NCBI GenBank assembly: GCA_024637225.1
Contig: JAGXFP010000048.1
Location: 1 to 51,242 of the forward strand
DNA from: Desulfobacterales bacterium
GTDB taxonomy: Bacteria > Desulfobacterota > Desulfobulbia > Desulfobulbales > JAGXFP01
Length of the DNA stretch: 51,242 nt
Direction: 5' to 3'
In this document: positions 43,006 through 51,242 of the stretch, piece by piece
How positions within the stretch are numbered: the first letter of the stretch is position 1
Layout: each line of letters begins with the position of its first letter
Notes under the pieces: generated by a model
The model's input: the letters and a program-made list of their open reading frames with translations, nothing else
Database searches by the model: none
Told to the model about the DNA's origin: nothing
Position numbers and translations under genes: made by a program

Positions 43006-43687
43006 GCTTTTTCGCCGGGGTCTGGCCGGGCTCGACCTCGAGCTTGCCGAGCCGGCAATCGAGCAACTCCGCACCTATCTCGCCGAACTGCAAAAATGGA
43101 ACAGGCGGATCAACCTGGTGGCCAAGGCGCCCCCGGAAACCCTGATCGAAATTCATTTCCTCGACTCCCTGACCTTGCTGCCCCTCGTGCAGGACTGTCC
43201 CGAACCCGGCCTGATGGATGTCGGCAGCGGGGCCGGCTTTCCGGGTCTGGTCCTCAAGATCGCCTGCCCGGAACTGCCGGTCCTCCTAGTGGAACCGCGC
43301 CGGAAACGCGCCGGTTTCATGCGCCAGGTGATCCGGACCCTGAAATTAAAGGGGGTTACCGTCCTGGAAAGCCGCCTCGAAAGGGACAATCCGGCCCTTG
43401 CCGGGTTCCGGGATGCCATGCCGATCATCACCAGCCGCGCCTTCGCCTCGGTGCATCTCTTTCTCGAACAGGCCGCCCCTTTCTCCGCCCCGGCCGGCAG
43501 GGTGATCTGCATGAAGGGCCCCAAGGCGGCGGCGGAGATCGCCGAATGGCAACAACTTTCGCCCGTCAGCCCCTTCAGGCTGACCGAGACCATCGAAACC
43601 GTTTTGCCCTTCAGCACAGTTTCCCGAAAACTGCTGCTCTTCACCAAAAGGCCGGGCCGGGAAGGGGATGTTCCGCCCCAAGCCTAG
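42992..43687 (+). CDS. rsmG: 16S rRNA (guanine-527-N7)-methyltransferase
   Basis: Methylates G527 of 16S rRNA with SAM. 231 residues. Family motifs: 'NRRINLVAKAPPETLIEIHF', 'HFLDSLTLLPLV', the SAM-binding 'LMDVGSGAGFPGLVLKIACP', 'VEPRRKRAGFMRQVIRTL' and 'ITSRAFASVHLFLEQAAPF'. It overlaps hisD by 14 bp; the usual neighbour mnmG is absent. The 214 bp after it carry an inverted-repeat element. Confidence 0.95.
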   Translation: MTQSELFRRGLAGLDLELAEPAIEQLRTYLAELQKWNRRINLVAKAPPETLIEIHFLDSLTLLPLVQDCPEPGLMDVGSGAGFPGLVLKIACPELPVLLVEPRRKRAGFMRQVIRTLKLKGVTVLESRLERDNPALAGFRDAMPIITSRAFASVHLFLEQAAPFSAPAGRVICMKGPKAAAEIAEWQQLSPVSPFRLTETIETVLPFSTVSRKLLLFTKRPGREGDVPPQA

Positions 43688-43710
43688 CCCGTCTTTCTTG
43701 CTTCGGATTG

Positions 43711-43820
43711 TGTAACCGTTCAACAGCACCATATCATCGGACGATCGGACCGGCTTACGTAAACGAGGCACGCGGCGCCGGCCCGCTCGTCCAAATCCGC
43801 ACTACTGCCGAACGGTTACA
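43711..43820. repeat. 110-bp element with 11-bp terminal inverted repeats
   Basis: TGTAACCGTTC (43711-43721) and GAACGGTTACA (43810-43820) are a perfect inverted repeat. A third copy of GAACGGTTAC occurs at 43858-43867 within CCGGTGAACGGTTACCGG, close to the nfeD start. MITE-like or regulatory; no target duplication is evident. Confidence 0.55.
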
Positions 43821-43901
43821 TTTCGACGGTTTTTGGTACTTTGGCGTCTGCCCCGGTGAACGGTTACCGGCTTGGCGTAAAATCTGTTATAATTGTCGGT
43901 A

Positions 43902-45443
43902 ATGAAAAGAAACCATAAACCACCTTCAGCGCAAAAAACCGAGCCGGGCCGGATTGCGTCTTGCAGCGACGCGGCCCCGGATTTACGGTTCACCGCCGCC
44001 CTATGCGCTGCGGTTTTACTGGCAACGCTTCTAACTCCACCGCCGGTCATTGCCGAAGAAGAAACCCCGAAGAGCGTTTACGTAATCGAGGTTGAGGGAG
44101 AGGTGGAACCGGCCATGGCCGCCTATCTTGAAAGGGCGGTACGGGAAGCGGCGGAGGAGCCCGGCTCGTTAATCATTCTGGAACTCGATACCTTCGGCGG
44201 CCGGGTCGACTCGGCCCTGAAAATCGTCGAAACCATGACCGGTATCGAGGAGCACCGGACCATTGCCTTCGTCAAGAACAAGGCGATCTCGGCCGGCGCC
44301 CTGATCGCCCTCTCCTGCAACACCCTGGTAATGCGGGCCAATACCACGATCGGCGACTGCGCACCGATCAGTTTTACCCAGGAGGGCCCGACCATGCTCG
44401 GCGAGAAGTTTCAGTCGCCGCTCCGGGCCAAATTCCGGGCTCTGGCCCGGCGCAATGACTATCCGGTCGCCCTGGCCGAAGCCATGGTCAGCGCCCGCCT
44501 GGAAATTCATGAGGTAAAAACAGCGGAGCGGACCTTCTACCTTAACGCCGACGACCTTGAGGCCATGAGCGAGGAAGACCGGGAAAAGATCATCTCCCGG
44601 AAAGTGGTGGTGGCCAAGGACGAACTTCTGACCATGGACGATACCGAGGCGCGCGACCTCGGTTTCTCCGAAATGACCGTTGCCTCGATCCCCGCGATGC
44701 TGGAGCAGTTCGGGTTCAGCGATTATCAGCTGGTCCGCCTTGAACCAAGCTGGTCCGAAGCTCTGGGCCGCCTTCTCGCCTCGATTGCCCCGATCCTGAT
44801 GCTGATCGGCTTTGCCGCCCTTTACGCGGAATACAAAGCGCCCGGTTTCGGTTTGCCCGGCCTGGTGGGGATTATCTCTCTGGCCCTGGTTCTGGGCAAC
44901 CAGTATATCGTCGGGCTGGCCGATCATACCGAACTGATTTTGATCGTCCTGGGCCTGGTCCTGCTGGGCTTTGAGATCTTCGTGATCCCCGGCTTCGGGG
45001 TGGCCGGCATCGCGGGCTTCATCTGTATCGGTCTGGGCATGCTGCTCTCCTTCCAGGATTTTGTCGTGCCCGATCCGAACCTGCCCTGGCAGCAGGATAT
45101 CCTGATTGCCAACCTGACCAAAGTTTTGGGCGCCTTCGCGGCGGCCTTCGTTGCCGCCCTGATTTTTCTCGGCTATATGTTTCCGCGGCTCGGCAGGCTG
45201 GTCGAGGGACCTTACCTGGCAACCACCCTAGCGACTTCCCATGCCGACTCCCATGAGACCCGGGAAGTGGCGGTCGGCCGGCGGGGAACCGCGGCCACCT
45301 TCCTGAGACCGGCCGGCAAAGCGAAATTCGGGGAAAGGAATATCGACGTGGTCACCGCGGGCGATTTTATCGAGAAAGGCGCCCCGGTAAAGATTATCGC
45401 CATCAAAGGCAGCCGGGTGGTGGTAAGCGAGGATAAACCATGA
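43902..45443 (+). CDS. NfeD-long membrane serine protease (ClpP-class domain plus NfeD domain)
   Basis: 513 residues from ATG 43902. After an N-terminal signal/anchor ('FTAALCAAVLLATLLTPP') comes a ClpP/SppA-like serine protease domain (about 60-260) with 'IILELDTFGGRVDSALKIVE' and the nucleophile region 'NKAISAGALIALSCNTLVM'. Several transmembrane helices follow (about 290-430), then a soluble OB-fold NfeD domain ending '[18 protein letters not shown]'. NfeD-type proteases cleave stomatin-like partners; here a flotillin-like gene lies downstream, matching the usual association. No Shine-Dalgarno is visible, and a TATAAT at 43888-43893 would place transcription start almost at the ATG, so the mRNA may be near-leaderless. 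The ATG of the next gene overlaps its stop. Confidence 0.93.
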   Translation: MKRNHKPPSAQKTEPGRIASCSDAAPDLRFTAALCAAVLLATLLTPPPVIAEEETPKSVYVIEVEGEVEPAMAAYLERAVREAAEEPGSLIILELDTFGGRVDSALKIVETMTGIEEHRTIAFVKNKAISAGALIALSCNTLVMRANTTIGDCAPISFTQEGPTMLGEKFQSPLRAKFRALARRNDYPVALAEAMVSARLEIHEVKTAERTFYLNADDLEAMSEEDREKIISRKVVVAKDELLTMDDTEARDLGFSEMTVASIPAMLEQFGFSDYQLVRLEPSWSEALGRLLASIAPILMLIGFAALYAEYKAPGFGLPGLVGIISLALVLGNQYIVGLADHTELILIVLGLVLLGFEIFVIPGFGVAGIAGFICIGLGMLLSFQDFVVPDPNLPWQQDILIANLTKVLGAFAAAFVAALIFLGYMFPRLGRLVEGPYLATTLATSHADSHETREVAVGRRGTAATFLRPAGKAKFGERNIDVVTAGDFIEKGAPVKIIAIKGSRVVVSEDKP

Positions 45444-45919
45444 AAGAGCTTTTGCTGCCCGTAGCCCTCCAGCTCGCCGGGGTGCTGATAATCATCGCCG
45501 AAATCTTCCTGCCCTCGGGCGGCCTGTTGTCCCTGATGGCCGTCGGGCTGCTCGGCTACTCGCTGTTCATCGTCTTCCATGACATCTCGGCCGTTACCGG
45601 GATTTATTTTGTCCTGGCCGATATCTTCATAATCCCCATTCTGGTGCTGATCGGCCTGAAGGTTCTGGCCCGGTCGCCGGCTACCCTGCGGGGAACCCTG
45701 GCCAGCAGCGCCGGGGTGGTTTCCCATTCGGCTGAATTGAAGAAATTAAAGGGGCGTGAGGGCCAAAGCATTACCGCCCTGCGTCCCGGCGGCACCGCCA
45801 TCATCGACGGCAAACGGGTGGACGTGGTCAGTCGGGGCGAGTATATCGACAAAGATCGCGCCCTGGTCGTGGTCGAGGTTACCGGCAACCAGGTAATCGT
45901 CAGGGAAAAGCAGGTGTAA
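45440..45919 (+). CDS. NfeD-short membrane protein
   Basis: 159 residues; its ATG overlaps the stop of the long NfeD gene (ATGA). Three hydrophobic helices (about 5-75) precede a C-terminal OB-fold NfeD domain ('[20 protein letters not shown]', '[15 protein letters not shown]'). It lacks a protease domain. Short NfeD proteins are usually encoded beside flotillins or stomatins and are thought to help their assembly in membrane microdomains. Confidence 0.92.
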   Translation: MKELLLPVALQLAGVLIIIAEIFLPSGGLLSLMAVGLLGYSLFIVFHDISAVTGIYFVLADIFIIPILVLIGLKVLARSPATLRGTLASSAGVVSHSAELKKLKGREGQSITALRPGGTAIIDGKRVDVVSRGEYIDKDRALVVVEVTGNQVIVREKQV

Positions 45920-45957
45920 GTGCGTATTTGCGGACCTCTAGAGTTGATGACGCCGCA

Positions 45958-46060
45958 AAAGTTACAAATTACGTCATTGCGAAAAGCGAAGCGACGAAGC
46001 AATCCAGAAGGATTGTAACTTTAAAAAACAGTGGATTGCTTCGCTGCGCTTGCAAAGACA
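45958..46060. repeat. Nested palindromic repeat between nfeD-short and floA
   Basis: Two inverted-repeat pairs interlock: AAAGTTACAA (45958-45967) with TTGTAACTTT (46013-46022), and GTCATTGCGAAAAGCGAAGC... (from 45973) with GGATTGCTTCGCTGCGCTTGC (46033-46053). The second pair is like a widely dispersed bacterial palindrome of the form CATTGCGA...GCGAAGCAATC. It interrupts an otherwise compact operon and could act as a processing or attenuation site. Confidence 0.7.
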
Positions 46061-46134
46061 TGGCAAATCAGTTTTTCGAATTGATCAGAGTTGACGGGTT
46101 CGCACAGTTCAAACCTTTTAAAAGGAGAAGCATA

Positions 46135-47118
46135 ATGAATATCGGTCAGATCGGCCTCCTGGTCCTGGTTGTGGCGGCAATTGCCCTTTTTTACTTCGTC
46201 GGGTCCTCGATTTCCCTGTGGATTCAGGCCCTGGTCTCCGGCGCCCGGGTGGTACTGCTCAATATCATCTTCATGCGGTTCCGGAAAGTCCCGCCCAAGA
46301 TGATCGTGGAAGGCAAGATCATGGCGGCCAAGGCGGGGTTGGAAATTTCGACCGACAACCTTGAATCGCACTTCCTGGCCGGCGGTAATGTCGTGCGGGT
46401 CGTCCAGGCCCTGATCGCGGCCGACAAGGCCAATATCGAGCTGGATTTCAACCGGGGCGCCGCCATTGACCTGGCCGGGCGCAATGTCCTGGAAGCGGTG
46501 CAGATGAGCGTCAATCCCAAGGTCATTGAAACCCCGCTGGTGGCGGCGATGGCCAAGGACGGCATCCAGCTGAAGGCCATCTCCAGAATCACGGTCCGGG
46601 CCAATATCGATCGCCTGGTCGGCGGCGCCGGCGAGGAGACCATCCTGGCCCGGGTCGGCGAGGGAATCGTCACCACGATCGGCTCGGCCGCCACCCATAA
46701 ACACGTTCTGGAAAACCCGGACAGCATCTCAAAAACCGTGCTGGCCAAAGGGCTGGATGCCGGCACCGCCTACGAGATTCTCTCCATCGATATTGCCGAT
46801 GTCGATGTCGGCAAAAATATCGGGGCCGAACTGGAGACCGACCGGGCCGAGGCGGACAAGAAAATCGCCCAGGCCAAGGCCGAAGAACGGCGGGCCATGG
46901 CCTACGCGGTCGAACAGGAAATGAAGGCCCGGGTCCAGGAGATGCGGGCCAAGGTCGTAGCCGCCGAGGCCGAAGTGCCCCTGGCCATGGCCGAGGCCTT
47001 CCGAAAGGGCCAGCTCGGCATTATGGACTACTACAAGATGAAAAACATCGTGGCCGACACCGGGATGCGGGAGAGCATCGGCAGCCCGGAACCCGGTCCC
47101 GAAAAAGATACCGATTAA
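46135..47118 (+). CDS. floA: Flotillin-like protein FloA
   Basis: 327 residues from ATG 46135 with AAAGGAG at 46121-46127; the open frame extends upstream through the palindromic repeat and is non-coding there. N-terminal membrane hairpin (about 1-55, '[20 protein letters not shown]'), then '[20 protein letters not shown]', the SPFH/PHB-like domain, and a C-terminal coiled coil ('[20 protein letters not shown]'). FloA proteins form membrane microdomains that organise signalling and secretion. Together with the two NfeD proteins it makes the canonical flotillin/NfeD operon. Confidence 0.95.
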   Translation: MNIGQIGLLVLVVAAIALFYFVGSSISLWIQALVSGARVVLLNIIFMRFRKVPPKMIVEGKIMAAKAGLEISTDNLESHFLAGGNVVRVVQALIAADKANIELDFNRGAAIDLAGRNVLEAVQMSVNPKVIETPLVAAMAKDGIQLKAISRITVRANIDRLVGGAGEETILARVGEGIVTTIGSAATHKHVLENPDSISKTVLAKGLDAGTAYEILSIDIADVDVGKNIGAELETDRAEADKKIAQAKAEERRAMAYAVEQEMKARVQEMRAKVVAAEAEVPLAMAEAFRKGQLGIMDYYKMKNIVADTGMRESIGSPEPGPEKDTD

Positions 47119-47192
47119 TCACCGTGAATTTTTGCGCGTTTATCGATCACGGGGAGTTCGGCAGGAAAACGGACTTACAACTATTGGGATAA

Positions 47193-47633
47193 ATGGATAT
47201 GAATCTCGAACAACTGATTACGCTTATTATTGTCCTGATAATCTGGGGAGTAAGCAATATTTTCCAGAAGATGGCCAAGACCGATCCGCAAAACAGGAAA
47301 TCAGCCGGCAAGACTCCGGGGTTCCTCGAAACAGTGCATAAAAAGCTGGCGGAAATAGCAGACACAGCCAGCCATGACCGGAAAGCCCTGAAAGTCGATA
47401 AGTACCTGCAACCTCCGATTGAATCCAAAGTCCGTGCAGTAGATGCGCCCGCGGCACACCGTAGTCCGGAGTGGCGCGAAAAAGGCGGAAAAGGTCCGCC
47501 GATCCCGTCAACCATCTCCGCCCAACTGCCACGGCCCCAATTGACCCTGAATCCCACTCGGCAAAATCTTCGCAATGGGGTGATCTGGTCGGAAATCCTG
47601 GCCCCGCCGGTGGCGTTGCGTGACCGGGAATAG
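47193..47633 (+). CDS. Small membrane protein downstream of floA, unknown function
   Basis: 146 residues. One N-terminal transmembrane helix ('LITLIIVLIIWGVSNIF', about 8-24), then a polar, Pro-rich and probably disordered cytoplasmic tail with 'HRSPEWREKGGKGPPIPSTI'. No family recognised. It lies 74 bp after floA on the same strand, so it may be a flotillin-operon accessory protein. Coding is supported by the signal-anchor pattern and a single clean frame; function is unknown. Confidence 0.6.
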   Translation: MDMNLEQLITLIIVLIIWGVSNIFQKMAKTDPQNRKSAGKTPGFLETVHKKLAEIADTASHDRKALKVDKYLQPPIESKVRAVDAPAAHRSPEWREKGGKGPPIPSTISAQLPRPQLTLNPTRQNLRNGVIWSEILAPPVALRDRE

Positions 47634-47789
47634 CTGATTTCCAGAAAATCACTCCGGAAGACAAACGGCATTTGCTTGTTTATCCGGCGTGATTGCTGGA
47701 GAAATTGCTTTGACCGCCCTTTGGAAGCTGCCCTATTTTCAGGCGCTTGAATCGAAACGGACCGCGATCTAACAATTCAGGATTTCTTT

Positions 47790-49022
47790 ATGGCGGATTT
47801 TTCCCACAACACCCTCTTCGCCCTCGGCCTGATCCTGATTGTCGGCTATTTCTCTGGTCGGATTGCCGCTTTTTTCCGCATCCCCCAGATCAGCGGCTAC
47901 ATCGTGGCCGGCTTGTTGTTTTCGCCCTCAATCACCGGCATTTTCGAAGCAGCACAAATTGACGCCCTCTTCGGTCTCACCTCCGAGATCGCCTTGGCCG
48001 TGATCGCCTATGCGATCGGCGGCAGTCTGCAGATGTCGCTGGTCCGGGGACTGGGCCGGTCAATCTGGTGGATTAATCTGGCCCAGGGCTTCGGGGCCTT
48101 CATCTGCACTGCTCTCGCGGTTTATGCAGCCGGCGGTTTCCTGTTGCCCGCCGGGGCAAGCAGTGAAACAATTATCGCCGCGGCCCTGATCATGGGAGGC
48201 ATCGCCGTTGCCACCGCCCCGGCCGCCACCATCGCGGTGGTCCACGAGTTGCGGGCCAAGGGGCCTCTGACCACGACCCTGCTCGGGGTGGTGGCCCTGG
48301 ATGACGCTCTAAGCATTATTGTCTTTTCCGGCGCCCTGGTGATTGTCAGTCAGTTACAGGGCGCCAACCCGGCCGATGCCATCCGGATATCCGAAGGGGT
48401 AGTTGCCGTGGGCGGCGCCCTGCTGACCGGTTTGCTGGGCGGCTTCCTCTTCAGTATTTTTCTCGATTCCTCCAAACGGGCCGACAGCAACCTGCTGCTT
48501 TCTCTTGGAGCGATATTTCTGGTCAGCGGTTTCGCGACCACTTTCGGCTTCTCACCCCTCCTGGCCAATATGATGATGGGCTTTGTAATCATTAACCGGG
48601 TTGAAAAGGCCGATGTAATTTTCCATCAGCTTAATCTGATCGAAAAAACCCTGTTCTGCCTGTTCTTTACCTTGGCCGCCGCCCATTTTGACATCGCCGT
48701 CCTGAAAACTTCCGCCCTACTCGGCATCGCCCTTTTACTTGTCAGGTTAATCGGCAAACTGGCCGGCGCCTACCTGGGCGGCAAGTTCTCCGGCGCCTCC
48801 CGGGAAGTCACCAACTATCTGGGTATAACCCTGCTTCCCCAGGCCGGCTTATCACTGGGTTTGATTTTCCTGGCCAGCCCCATGTTCTCCCCGCAAATCT
48901 TTGATTTATTGCTCAGCGCTATGCTGGCCTCCATCATCATGAATGAAATTATTTCACCGCCCATGGTAAAATGGGCTTTGGCCAAGGCCGAGGAAATCCA
49001 TGTCGAGGATGACAAGCAATGA
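47790..49022 (+). CDS. CPA2-family cation/proton antiporter
   Basis: 410-residue inner-membrane protein with about twelve hydrophobic helices, of the Kef/NapA-like CPA2 family exchanging Na+ or K+ for H+. Typical stretches: 'RIPQISGYIVAGLLFSPS', 'GGIAVATAPAATIAVVHEL', 'GVVALDDALSIIVFSGALV' (the aspartates of the transport core) and 'GITLLPQAGLSLGLIFLASP'. It has no C-terminal TrkA-N/RCK domain. The stop overlaps the ATG of the CBS-domain gene (ATGA), so a separate CBS protein may supply the regulatory domain that is fused in other antiporters. Confidence 0.9.
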   Translation: MADFSHNTLFALGLILIVGYFSGRIAAFFRIPQISGYIVAGLLFSPSITGIFEAAQIDALFGLTSEIALAVIAYAIGGSLQMSLVRGLGRSIWWINLAQGFGAFICTALAVYAAGGFLLPAGASSETIIAAALIMGGIAVATAPAATIAVVHELRAKGPLTTTLLGVVALDDALSIIVFSGALVIVSQLQGANPADAIRISEGVVAVGGALLTGLLGGFLFSIFLDSSKRADSNLLLSLGAIFLVSGFATTFGFSPLLANMMMGFVIINRVEKADVIFHQLNLIEKTLFCLFFTLAAAHFDIAVLKTSALLGIALLLVRLIGKLAGAYLGGKFSGASREVTNYLGITLLPQAGLSLGLIFLASPMFSPQIFDLLLSAMLASIIMNEIISPPMVKWALAKAEEIHVEDDKQ

Positions 49023-49441
49023 AGATCGGAGAGATAATCCAGTATCTTGAAGGGCGTGAAATCCCCTGCGTCCGGGAAGACAGCGACATCAAGGAAGTAA
49101 TTGAAATGGTGGTCCGCTTTCCCCACACCAGAGTGGTCTACGTCGTTGACGAGCAAAGGAAGCTGCGGGGAGCGATTTCAATCGGCTCCCTGCTCCGGCA
49201 CATCTTCCCCCATCATTATGAGGGCAAAATCCATGCTCTCGGCATATTGCGCGATATCACCGCCGAAACCGCTTCTCATATCATGGACAGCGGCGACGTC
49301 AAGGCCTCCCCGGACGAGAACGTCGAGATCGTTCTCGAACGGATGGCGAAGACGGGCGCCAAGGAAATGGCGGTGGTCGACGGCGACAACCGGATACTTA
49401 CCGATATAACCGCCGTCGACCTGCTGAAATATTACACCTGA
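49019..49441 (+). CDS. CBS-domain pair protein coupled to the antiporter
   Basis: 140 residues made of two CBS motifs (about 10-65 and 78-138; 'FPHTRVVYVVDEQRKLRGAI', 'ASPDENVEIVLERMAKTGAK', 'EMAVVDGDNRILTDITAVDL'). CBS pairs bind adenosine nucleotides and regulate transporters and enzymes. Overlapping start with the antiporter implies translational coupling and a likely regulatory interaction. The TGA stop is contributed by the left end of a family-1 mobile element remnant at 49437. Confidence 0.9.
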   Translation: MKIGEIIQYLEGREIPCVREDSDIKEVIEMVVRFPHTRVVYVVDEQRKLRGAISIGSLLRHIFPHHYEGKIHALGILRDITAETASHIMDSGDVKASPDENVEIVLERMAKTGAKEMAVVDGDNRILTDITAVDLLKYYT

Positions 49442-49482
49442 ATCCGTCAGCGTCAGATGCCAAGCGTCGTTACGGATCCAGG
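49437..49482. mobile_element. Short family-1 MITE derivative at the CBS gene stop codon
   Basis: CCTGAATCCGT (49437-49447) and ACGGATCCAGG (49472-49482) are the family-1 terminal repeats (one mismatch) with only 24 bp between them. The left end supplies the TGA stop of the CBS-domain gene. No exact target duplication. It could fold as a hairpin in the mRNA and act as a 3'-end structure. Confidence 0.65.
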
Positions 49483-49589
49483 TGCAAGTTTGAATCGACC
49501 GTTTTGCCGCATTTTTCCACTTATCGACCAATTTGATTTCAGTGAGCGGGATTTTTTGTCATTCCGGTCAATTTATTGGTATTCACCCT

Positions 49590-49880
49590 CTAGGTTCTTT
49601 CCTGGAAGGTATCGCACTCGGCATGGTCGCCGTGATTCCCGACCTGGATGTTTTCAGAACTGCATTCCAGGGAAGAGTTGTAAACACAGCTGCTCACCTT
49701 GCAGGCGCCCACTCCGGCGACGGAATCGGTATCTCCGCCTTTTTGGGGGCTTTTCAGAAAGGTGTCGCAAAGGGGCGCGGATCCGCCGACCGTAATCGCC
49801 AGGGCATGGCATTTCCGGTCATTGTTATAGGCGCAATCTTCCATACTGCATTGGCTTATCATTGGCATTTTCATTGTCAT
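49590..49880 (-). CDS. Small Cys-rich protein with two DUF1540 motifs
   Basis: 96 residues, with AAGGAG 7 nt upstream of ATG 49880. Two copies of a DUF1540-like Cys pattern: 'QCSMEDCAYNNDRKCHALAI' with 'LCDTF', and 'CKVSSCVYNSSLECSSENI' with 'ECDTF'. The eight regularly spaced Cys could bind a metal ion; function is unknown. It is monocistronic and opposite in direction to the flanking genes. Confidence 0.82.
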   Translation of the reverse strand: MTMKMPMISQCSMEDCAYNNDRKCHALAITVGGSAPLCDTFLKSPQKGGDTDSVAGVGACKVSSCVYNSSLECSSENIQVGNHGDHAECDTFQERT

Positions 49881-50095
49881 ATCACTTCTCCTTTATAATT
49901 TTTACCTGCTCACTGAATTTTTTTCCCGGCCCATTACCGGATCATTTGTAAATTATGCTGAAAGGGCTATCCTGATGTCAAAACTTTTAAAGTCCCTAAA
50001 TATGCTCAACCGATTAAAACCGCCATCCCCGATCCAACACCTATTTACAGAAAGGTCATATGGTTTCTGGTGGACTGCTGGCCCCATGACATTTA

Positions 50096-50113
50096 CCTGA
50101 ATCCGTGACGGCT
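50096..50113 (+). repeat. Solo left end of MITE-like family 1
   Basis: CCTGAATCCGTGACGGCT is identical to the left 18 bp of copies a and b, and is preceded by TTTA as in those copies. No matching right end lies within 400 bp. It is about 50 bp upstream of rmuC. The 282-bp gap 49881-50162 holds nothing else recognised. Confidence 0.7.
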
Positions 50114-50162
50114 GCGGTGATTTTTTTTGATTAAGCAATTAATAACCTAAAAGGAAGATCCC

Positions 50163-51207
50163 ATGACCGTATTCACCTGGCTTCCCATAGTGATTTCAAC
50201 AATCTCCCTGCTCGTCATAGTTATGGCGTACAGAAAACTGGTGGCACCGGATAACCGCGATCTCGTACAAAAGGTGCGCGAGGAACTCCGGGGCAATCAT
50301 GACGAAACCGTCAAGGCGACCCACGAGGAATTCAGGATCAGCCGGGAAGAAGCGGCCCATGCGGCCCGGGAACTCCGAGAGGAGATCGGGGCCAGCCAGA
50401 GGAGCGCCAACGAAACGGTGGTTCGAACCATCGGCGAAATGCGCCAATCCCAAAAGGAGAGTCTGGGCCTGGTTGAAATCAGGGTCAAGGAGCTGGTCGA
50501 TTCAAACAGGGACCGTCTGGATAAACTTCGTGAAATGGTCGATATCCAGATCAAGTCCCTGCAACAGAGCAATGAAAAAAAGCTCGACCAAATGCGGGAA
50601 ACCGTCGACGAGAAACTCCAGACTACCCTGGAAAAAAGACTTGGCGAATCCTTCAAGCTGGTCAGCGAACGGCTCGAATCGGTCCAGAAAGGTTTGGGCG
50701 AAATGCAGAATCTGGCCACCGGAGTCGGCGATCTGAAAAGGGTGTTGACCAACGTCAAGGCCCGCGGCACTTGGGGCGAAGTCCAGCTGGGCGCCATCCT
50801 CGAACAGGTTCTCACCCCCGATCAATACGCCAGAAACGTCAAGACCCGGGAAGGGGCGCAGGATCTGGTCGAATACGCCATCCGTCTGCCCGGCCCCGTC
50901 GACGATCAGGATGCGGTGGTCTGGCTGCCGATCGATTCCAAATTCCCCCAGGAGGACTATCTGCGTTTGGTCGCCGCCGCCGACATCGCCGATACCGATG
51001 CCATGGAAAAAGCCCTGGCCGCCTTAAGCCGGTCGATTCAGGCCTCGGCCAGGGAGATTTCCGACAAGTATCTCAACCCGCCCCAAACCACGGATTTCGC
51101 CATCATGTTTCTGCCTACCGAAGGGCTTTACGCCGAAGTACTCCGGCAGCCGGGCCTGGTCGAAAAGCTACAACAGGATTACCGGACGGTGGTGGCCGGC
51201 CCAACCA
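50163..51207 (+). CDS. rmuC: DNA recombination protein RmuC (3' truncated by contig end)
   Basis: About 348 residues are present. N-terminal membrane anchor ('WLPIVISTISLLVIVMAY', about 5-22), a long coiled coil (about 30-190), then the RmuC nuclease-like domain with 'TGVGDLKRVLTNVKARGTWG', 'EVQLGAILEQVLTPDQYARN', 'VWLPIDSKFPQEDY' and 'DFAIMFLPTEGLYAEVLRQP'. RmuC proteins limit inversions at short inverted repeats, of which this region has many. The sequence breaks off in 'VVAGPTT', after which adapter sequence begins; the family normally continues for some 80-100 residues. GGAAG precedes the ATG. Confidence 0.93.
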
Positions 51208-51242
51208 CTGTCTCTTATACACATCTCCGAGCCCACGAGACG
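51208..51242 (+). other. Illumina Nextera adapter sequence (assembly artefact)
   Basis: From 51208 the text is CTGTCTCTTATACACATCT followed by CCGAGCCCACGAGAC, the transposon-end and read-2 adapter of Nextera libraries, plus one further base. It is not genomic. The open frame of rmuC continues into it only by chance. Confidence 0.97.

Overview
The window reads as one contig end from a Gram-negative, probably anaerobic member of the Desulfobacterota (former Deltaproteobacteria; Desulfuromonadales-like is my best guess). The basis is the gene mix: a dodecaheme c-type cytochrome, an AhbD-like radical SAM heme enzyme beside hemE and hemH, a GGGtGRT/NifU-like pair, hybrid histidine kinases with a sigma-54 activator, many OmpA-type and beta-barrel outer-membrane proteins, and use of UGA as selenocysteine. 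No rRNA, tRNA, CRISPR array, phage or complete transposase gene was seen.

Layout. 1-6.0 kb: end of a beta-barrel gene, a SulP anion transporter, then a minus-strand signalling pair (sigma-54 response regulator and PAS hybrid kinase). 6.7-17.7 kb: a plus-strand envelope island. Two successive cassettes each pair an Ig-repeat lipoprotein carrying a C-terminal DUF3494 (ice-binding-like/adhesin) domain with an OmpA-family barrel; then come small lipoproteins (DUF2959-like, BON, DUF4398), a third OmpA lipoprotein, a two-TM protein and a SpoIIAA-like protein. Two sigma-54-type promoters lie in this island. 17.8-21.3 kb: a minus-strand group with a small secreted protein that carries a Sec signal followed by a double-glycine leader, a periplasmic C39 peptidase, a coiled-coil plus beta-barrel protein (together resembling FapD/FapF of functional-amyloid export), and a methionine sulfoxide reductase A whose catalytic codon is UGA followed by a SECIS-like hairpin. 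22-25.4 kb: an atypical alpha/beta-hydrolase lipoprotein, an SH3/coiled-coil membrane protein and a nitroreductase. 25.6-31.5 kb: a GGGtGRT/NifU-like operon and a heme operon (ahbD-like, hemE, HD-domain, hemH). 31.6-43.7 kb: phoH, nadE coupled to a multiheme cytochrome, a second hybrid kinase, an acyl-CoA ligase, hisD-rsmG. 43.9-49.4 kb: a membrane-microdomain operon (long NfeD, short NfeD, FloA, a small membrane protein), then a cation/proton antiporter coupled to a CBS-domain protein. 49.6 kb to the end: a DUF1540 protein and the start of rmuC, which runs into Illumina Nextera adapter sequence.

The region is rich in short palindromic non-coding elements. One family (terminal repeats CCTGAATCCGT/ACGGATTCAGG) has two copies with perfect 5-bp target duplications, each lying exactly at the stop codon of a gene. 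The two observations most worth following are the secreted double-glycine protein/C39/FapF-like set and the selenocysteine MsrA.
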